From Acetofilamentum sp. (GTDB lineage: Bacteria; Bacteroidota; Bacteroidia; Bacteroidales; JAFGUD01): a DNA stretch of 10,650 bases. A program made the position numbers and the translations under genes. Location: contig DYKL01000092.1 in assembly GCA_020722645.1 (NCBI GenBank), forward strand, positions 1-10,650, read 5' to 3'. The notes beneath the pieces were generated by a model that was not told the DNA's origin, made no database searches, and saw only the letters and a program-made list of their open reading frames with translations. Shown here piece by piece: positions 6,945 through 10,650 of the stretch (position 1 is the stretch's first letter; the number at the start of each line of letters is the position of its first letter).

Positions 6945-6975
6945 CAAAAATAAGTATATTTAAAAGAGCATCAAA
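6945..6975 (-). promoter_or_regulatory. Bacteroidota-type promoter of the propeller-phosphatase operon
   Basis: On the minus strand, TTTG (6975-6972) is followed by exactly 19 nt and then TATTTTTG (6952-6945), a full match to TTTG-N19-TAnnTTTG. It falls in the 34-nt gap after the RNase Z stop and 15 nt before the propeller ATG at 6929. It gives the two downstream genes independent transcription and argues against the TTG start at 6947. Confidence 0.65.
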
Positions 6976-6981
6976 AAAAAA

Positions 6982-7896
6982 TTAAAATTCAATTTTAAAT
7001 ATTTCACCATCATTAGCAAGGAAAGTGTTTTGAAAAATTTCTTTGGCTTCATTTAAAAGAATTGTAGGATTATTGTAACGAGTGGAAAAATGTCCGATAA
7101 CAAGTTTTTTTGCATTTGATTTTTTTGCCATAATTGCGGCATCTTCGGCTGTAGAATGGAAAGTTTTTTCGGCGTTTGATACGTCAGATTTGCTGAATGT
7201 GGCTTCGTGGTATAGTAAATTTACGTTTTTAATAGTTTCAATAATATCTTCATTAAAAGCAGTATCAGAGCAGAATGCAAAACTGCGTTGAGGCGGAGCC
7301 GGATTTGTCAGGTCAGTATTTAAGAATTTTTTTCCGCTTATTTCAATTTCTTTTCCTGCTTTCAAATCAAGAATTTGTTGAATTGAAAGATTATATTCGG
7401 AAATTTTTTCTTTTATAACATTAACCTGCCTTTTTTTTTCTTTAAACAAAAAACCTCTTGTTTTAATTCTGTGTTTTAAAGGGAAAGCAGTAACAGTAAG
7501 AGTTTTATTTTCGAAAATTATTTGAGTATCATCAGGTAAATGGAAAAAATTCAGTTTATACGATAATTCTTCGTATTTTATAGGTGAATTTTCTGACATA
7601 AGAATATTTTCAAGTTCTTTATCAGCAAAAATATTAACAGGTTCGGTTCTTCCAAGAAGGTTATAAGTTGATAATAAACCGAATAAACCGAAATAATGAT
7701 CTCCGTGCAGGTGAGAAATAAAAATATGTTTGATTTTTCCGAATTTGGCATTAAAACGCCGCATTTGTATCTGTGTACCTTCGCCACAATCAATTAAATA
7801 CGGCTGTTCGTTAGCAGTAAGAATTTGAGCAGTCGGAAAACGATTTATTGTTGGTAATGCGGAACTACTGCCCAAAATTTGTATTTCGAAATTCAT
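6982..7896 (-). CDS. rnz: ribonuclease Z (tRNA 3' processing endonuclease)
   Basis: RNase Z cuts the 3' trailer of precursor tRNAs, leaving the end to which CCA is added or retained. This 304-residue protein has the length of the short bacterial form (about 300). It is a metallo-beta-lactamase fold. Zinc ligands are in SHLHGDHYFG (61-70): H62, H64, D66 and H67. Further ligands are H142 (PLKHRI), D211 (FCSDTAF) and H269 (GHFSTRY). HEATF (230-234) and FHSTAEDAA (246-254, His247) are conserved RNase Z signatures. The N-terminal LGSSSALPT (8-16) and FPTAQIL, IDCGEGTQIQMRR (35-47) are also typical. The insert at about 150-200 corresponds to the flexible arm (exosite) that grips tRNA and is rich in Lys here. 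It starts 5 nt after the STAS gene stop, so the pair forms one transcript. Cytoplasmic dimer by family. Confidence 0.96.
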   Translation of the reverse strand: MNFEIQILGSSSALPTINRFPTAQILTANEQPYLIDCGEGTQIQMRRFNAKFGKIKHIFISHLHGDHYFGLFGLLSTYNLLGRTEPVNIFADKELENILMSENSPIKYEELSYKLNFFHLPDDTQIIFENKTLTVTAFPLKHRIKTRGFLFKEKKRQVNVIKEKISEYNLSIQQILDLKAGKEIEISGKKFLNTDLTNPAPPQRSFAFCSDTAFNEDIIETIKNVNLLYHEATFSKSDVSNAEKTFHSTAEDAAIMAKKSNAKKLVIGHFSTRYNNPTILLNEAKEIFQNTFLANDGEIFKIEF

Positions 7897-7901
7897 TATT
7901 A

Positions 7902-8270
7902 CTATTCGTTGCTGTCTGTATTTTTTTGTATCAATTTTTCAGCTTCTGTAATATTGTCAGTAATGTTTAATACGGTATCAAGCTGAGATATCGAAATTAA
8001 TCTCATAACAGCTGTTTGCAACTGACTAAGAGCAAAAACTCCTTTCGCGTTTTTTGATAATCTGTTGGCAACCAATATTGTACTTAAACCAGATGAATCG
8101 CAATATTTGACTTTTTCCATATCAATTACTATGTTCTTTTCTCCGTTTCCGGCAATCAGAACTAATTCAGACTTAAGTACAGGTGCAATTATTGCGTCTA
8201 ATTTTTCGTTTTCAATAGTAATTAATGTGTATGTTTCTTTTTTTTCGATTTTAAACCTATTTTCCGGCAT
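7902..8270 (-). CDS. STAS-domain anti-sigma factor antagonist
   Basis: This 122-residue protein is a single STAS domain of the SpoIIAA/RsbV type. The strand pattern YTLITIENEKLDA (14-26) leads to NIVIDMEKVKYCDSSGLSTILVANRL (46-71). DSSGL (58-62) is the phosphorylation loop, in which the first serine (S59) is the residue phosphorylated by a cognate GHKL-type anti-sigma kinase. When dephosphorylated, such proteins bind the kinase and release the sigma factor or another partner. The remainder (FALSQLQTAVMRLISISQLDTVLNITDNITEAEKLI) is the usual helix-strand-helix. No RsbW-type kinase, PP2C phosphatase or sigma factor is adjacent, so its partners are elsewhere. It is co-transcribed with rnz downstream. 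I find no convincing promoter between it and the rpsA terminator, so partial read-through from rpsA is possible. ATG start at 8268-8270. Confidence 0.93.
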   Translation of the reverse strand: MPENRFKIEKKETYTLITIENEKLDAIIAPVLKSELVLIAGNGEKNIVIDMEKVKYCDSSGLSTILVANRLSKNAKGVFALSQLQTAVMRLISISQLDTVLNITDNITEAEKLIQKNTDSNE

Positions 8271-8304
8271 TTCGTTTTATTTTTGTAGTTAAAAAAATTA
8301 AAAG

Positions 8305-8329
8305 AACCACCTGAGTTCTTCAGGTGGTT
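8305..8329 (-). terminator. rho-independent terminator of rpsA
   Basis: AACCACCTGA (8305-8314) and TCAGGTGGTT (8320-8329) form a perfect 10-bp stem with a 5-nt loop. On the minus strand it is followed by CTTTTAATTTTTTTAAC, a clear U-tract. It lies 26 nt past the rpsA stop and 34 nt before the STAS start codon. Confidence 0.9.
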
Positions 8330-8355
8330 AGGCAAATATCGTGCAAATTTTAAAA

Positions 8356-10314
8356 TTATTCGTCATTTTTATTTAATAATCTTTCTTTTAGTTCGTCAAG
8401 ATTAGCAATATCGCTTAATGTAGTCTTTTCAACATTTGCTTGAATTTTCTTAGTTTGAGCTTCTGTGTTTGCTTTTTCTTTTTCTACTTCTGCTTTTTTC
8501 TTGTCTTCCCATACTTTTGTGTGTGAAACTACAATACGTTTTGCTGCTTTTGAAAATTCAATTACTTTGAATTCCAATTTTTCATCAACTCTTGCGTTTT
8601 CTCCGTCTTCTTTTTTGATATGACGTTTTGACGCAAAACCTTCTACACCATAAGGTAATAAAACATTTGCACCTTTGTCGAATACTTTAATTACTGTACC
8701 GTCGTGAATTGAATCTTTGTAAAATACAGTTTCGAATACATCCCATGGATTTTCTTCCATTTGTTTGTGTCCTAAACTTAATCTTCTGTTTTCTTTATCA
8801 ATTTCAAGAACTATTACTTCAATCTGGTCGCCAACTTTTGTAAATTCAGATGGGTGATTGATTTTTTTAGTCCATGATAAATCAGAAATATGAATTAAGC
8901 CGTCAACTCCTTCTTCAATTTCAACAAATATACCGAAGTTAGAGAAACTGCGGACTCTTGCTGAGTGTTTGGAATTAACCGGATATTTTTCTTCGATGTT
9001 TTGCCATGGGTCATTTTTCAGTTGTTTTAAACCTAATGACATTTTTCTTTGTTCACGGTCTAATGTTAAAATTTTTGCTTGGACAACATCACCAATTTTT
9101 AAGAAATCCTGAGCACTATGTAAATGTTGAGACCAAGACATTTCAGAAACGTGAATCAAACCTTCTACTCCGGAAGCTATTTCTATAAAGGCACCGTAAT
9201 CAGCCATAACTACAACTTTACCTTCTACAACGTCACCAACTTTAAGATTTTCGTCAATTTGATCCCATGGATGTGGTTGTAATTGTTTTAGACCTAGTTC
9301 AATACGTTTTTTCTCTTCATCAAAGTTAAGAATTACAACTTTTAGTTTTTGACCAATTTCTACAACTTCGCTAGGGTGAGAAATACGTCCCCATGATAAA
9401 TGTGTGATATGAATTAAACCGTCAACACCGCCTAAATCCATAAATACGCCGTATTGAGTGATATTTTTAACAATACCTTCAAGTATCTGACCTGATTCTA
9501 ATTTTGCGATGATGTCTTTCTTTTGTTCTTCAAGTTCAGCTTCAATGATAGCTTTATGAGAAACTACAACATTGCGGAATTCAGGGTTGATATTAAGTAT
9601 TTTGAAGTCCATTGTTTGACCAACAAAAGCATCATAATCTGTAATTGGTTTTACATCAATTTGAGAACCGGGCAAAAATGTTTCAATTCCAAATAAATCG
9701 ACAATCATACCGCCTTTTGTTCTGCTTTTGATAAAGCCTTTAACTATGTCTTGTTTTTCAAAGTGTGTATTAATACGATTCCAAGCAAACATTGTTCTTG
9801 CTCTTTTGTGAGATAAAAGCAGTTGTCCGGTTTCGTCTTCAGTATTGACAACAAGAACTTCAACTTTATCGCCGACTTTAAGTTCGGGATTGTATCTGAA
9901 TTCGTTTAATGGAATTACACCTTCGGATTTATATCCAATGTTAATTACAACTTCGCGATCTGTGATGCTGATAACAACTCCCTCTATAACTTCGTTACTT
10001 TCGATTGTTGAAAGAGTTTTGGAATATTTTTCTTCTAATTCTTTTCGTTCTTGATTTTTATTTTCTTTAAAATCTCCATCAACATTATCCCAGTCAAAGT
10101 CAAGAGTTGAAGCATTTAAAATGCTTTTTGTGTCGCCAAGAAGAGTTTCTTTGTCAAATACTTCTTCGTATTCAACTTTCTCTGTATTAAAGTTTTTTAA
10201 AACTTCCTCCTCTTCTTCTTCAATTAGATTTGCTTTTTCAAAATCTTTAGAATTTTCAAGTATTTCATCTTGTTCAAATTCTTCTTCTTCAAAATTGTTT
10301 TCTTTGTTTTTCAT
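8356..10314 (-). CDS. rpsA: 30S ribosomal protein S1
   Basis: S1 binds mRNA leaders and brings them to the 30S subunit. This 652-residue protein carries six S1 (OB-fold) repeats at about 105-170, 188-254, 275-344, 360-431, 447-517 and 534-600. Repeats 3 to 5 are nearly canonical and carry GLIHITHLSW (299-308), GLIHVSEMSW (385-394) and GLIHISDLSW (472-481), each followed by a long basic strand ending in LGLKQL or LGHKQM. Repeats 1 and 2 are divergent, as expected for the ribosome-docking end. The first 100 residues are a highly acidic, low-complexity extension (EEEEFEQDEILE, EEEEEE), longer than in E. coli S1. The tail (600-652) is Lys/Glu-rich and ends in a short helix, SDIANLDELKERLLN. ATG at 10312-10314, with no Shine-Dalgarno. 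Own promoter and terminator indicate a single-gene transcript. Confidence 0.96.
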   Translation of the reverse strand: MKNKENNFEEEEFEQDEILENSKDFEKANLIEEEEEEVLKNFNTEKVEYEEVFDKETLLGDTKSILNASTLDFDWDNVDGDFKENKNQERKELEEKYSKTLSTIESNEVIEGVVISITDREVVINIGYKSEGVIPLNEFRYNPELKVGDKVEVLVVNTEDETGQLLLSHKRARTMFAWNRINTHFEKQDIVKGFIKSRTKGGMIVDLFGIETFLPGSQIDVKPITDYDAFVGQTMDFKILNINPEFRNVVVSHKAIIEAELEEQKKDIIAKLESGQILEGIVKNITQYGVFMDLGGVDGLIHITHLSWGRISHPSEVVEIGQKLKVVILNFDEEKKRIELGLKQLQPHPWDQIDENLKVGDVVEGKVVVMADYGAFIEIASGVEGLIHVSEMSWSQHLHSAQDFLKIGDVVQAKILTLDREQRKMSLGLKQLKNDPWQNIEEKYPVNSKHSARVRSFSNFGIFVEIEEGVDGLIHISDLSWTKKINHPSEFTKVGDQIEVIVLEIDKENRRLSLGHKQMEENPWDVFETVFYKDSIHDGTVIKVFDKGANVLLPYGVEGFASKRHIKKEDGENARVDEKLEFKVIEFSKAAKRIVVSHTKVWEDKKKAEVEKEKANTEAQTKKIQANVEKTTLSDIANLDELKERLLNKNDE

Positions 10315-10371
10315 AAATATAAAGTGTTTTACAATTTATTGGGTTAGACATTATATTGTTATTTCGGGTTG

Positions 10372-10402
10372 CAAAATTACTAAATATATTTTTCTAAACA
10401 AA
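10372..10402 (-). promoter_or_regulatory. rpsA: Bacteroidota-type promoter of rpsA
   Basis: The minus strand shows TTTG (10402-10399), a 19-nt spacer and TAATTTTG (10379-10372), a full fit to TTTG-N19-TAnnTTTG. Transcription would start around 10366, giving an A/T-rich leader of about 50 nt before the ATG at 10314. Confidence 0.7.
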
Positions 10403-10453
10403 TCTTTTAATAAAATATTTTTTTAATTACAATTTAGAAGAACTCCATATTAT

Positions 10454-10595
10454 CCTTAAATCCGCAAGTCTTTTCGTAAGTGGTTGCAGGTGAAAACACC
10501 TGCAACATGTAGTTTGCACCAGTCAGGTGCCTGTACTGTAAGTATTTCACCTGGCTGAATTTCAGATATATAAGTATAGACTTACGGATTTAAGG
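10454..10595. mobile_element. 142-bp quasi-palindromic element with 18-bp terminal inverted repeats (MITE-like)
   Basis: The ends CCTTAAATCCGCAAGTCT (10454-10471) and AGACTTACGGATTTAAGG (10578-10595) are inverted repeats with 17 of 18 matches. Inside are several hairpins: a perfect 10-bp stem with an AAAA loop at 10483-10506 (core GCAGGTG/CACCTGC), GCACC/GGTGC at 10516-10530, and a longer imperfect pairing of 10519-10529 with 10548-10558. CAGGTG and its complement CACCTG alternate four times. Composition is 58 G/C of 142, clearly richer than the flanking DNA. TAT occurs just before and just after the element, possibly a short target duplication. There is no coding capacity. It could be a non-autonomous transposable element, a REP/BIME-like intergenic repeat or a structured RNA. 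No transposase is present to decide. Confidence 0.6.
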
Positions 10596-10599
10596 TATT

Positions 10600-10650
10600 C
10601 CTTAAATCCGCAAGTTTTTTCGTAAGTGGTTGCAGGTGAAAACACCTGCA
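10600..10650. repeat. start of a second copy of the 142-bp element, cut by the window edge
   Basis: Bases 10600-10650 repeat 10454-10504 in the same orientation with one difference (C at 10470, T at 10616). A 4-bp spacer (TATT, 10596-10599) separates the copies, giving a 146-bp period. The copy runs off the window within its first hairpin, so the number of units is unknown. Confidence 0.85.

Noticed and set aside
8305..8329. Relationship between the rpsA terminator (CACCTGA/TCAGGTG) and the repeat element, which also contains TCAGGTG
   Set aside because: The shared string is only 7 nt and the surroundings differ. The terminator is fully explained by its stem and U-tract.
10121..10426. 101-residue plus-strand frame opposite the rpsA N-terminus
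   Set aside because: The Ser-rich run is the antisense of the Glu-rich S1 extension, and the frame crosses the rpsA promoter.
10454..10650. CRISPR array or integron attC sites
   Set aside because: The period is 146 bp with only two copies and no short repeat-unique spacer pattern. The hairpin arms do not fit GTTRRRY/RYYYAAC cores, and no cas or integrase gene is present.

Overview
The window is about 10.6 kb of strongly AT-rich bacterial chromosome. Three things suggest Bacteroidota, probably an uncultured Bacteroidales- or Flavobacteria-like lineage. Start codons are preceded by A/T-rich leaders with almost no Shine-Dalgarno sequence. Promoter-like sites fit the Bacteroidota consensus TTTG-N19-TAnnTTTG. 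The gene content also fits: an acidic, six-repeat ribosomal protein S1, a STAS protein paired with RNase Z, and a short Ppx/GppA. Most genes are ordinary chromosomal housekeeping genes.

Layout, left to right. 1-264 is AT-rich and carries at most the tail of an upstream gene. 265-750 (-) is a small unknown protein with a HEPN-type RNxxxH motif. 837-1435 (+) is a small secreted, probable outer-membrane beta-barrel protein whose frame breaks at a U UUU UUA homopolymer run. 1480-2055 (-) is a TetR-type regulator, convergent with the barrel gene across a hairpin. 2233-3444 (-) is ornithine aminotransferase, followed by a 16-bp-stem terminator. A 261-bp divergent spacer separates it from 3706-4902 (+), an isocitrate dehydrogenase-family enzyme. 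A hairpin terminator lies between that gene and the next minus-strand group: a Ppx/GppA phosphatase (4960-5841), a PQQ-propeller-like exported protein (5853-6929), RNase Z (6982-7896) and a STAS anti-sigma-factor antagonist (7902-8270). A strong terminator at 8305-8329 closes the rpsA transcript (8356-10314, -), which has the best promoter in the window at 10372-10402.

How the genes fit together. The dehydrogenase probably makes 2-oxoglutarate, the amino acceptor of ornithine aminotransferase, so the divergent pair sits around the glutamate/2-oxoglutarate node. STAS and RNase Z are 5 nt apart and must be co-transcribed. The propeller gene and the phosphatase are 11 nt apart and have their own promoter just after the RNase Z stop. 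S1 is the translation-initiation RNA-binding protein, of special weight in a lineage that makes little use of Shine-Dalgarno pairing.

The least ordinary material is at the two ends. At the right edge (10454-10650) is a 142-bp quasi-palindromic element with 18-bp terminal inverted repeats, followed 4 bp later by the start of a second, nearly identical copy. At the left are the frame-broken barrel gene and the solo HEPN-like protein. I see no CRISPR array, tRNA, rRNA, integrase or transposase gene.
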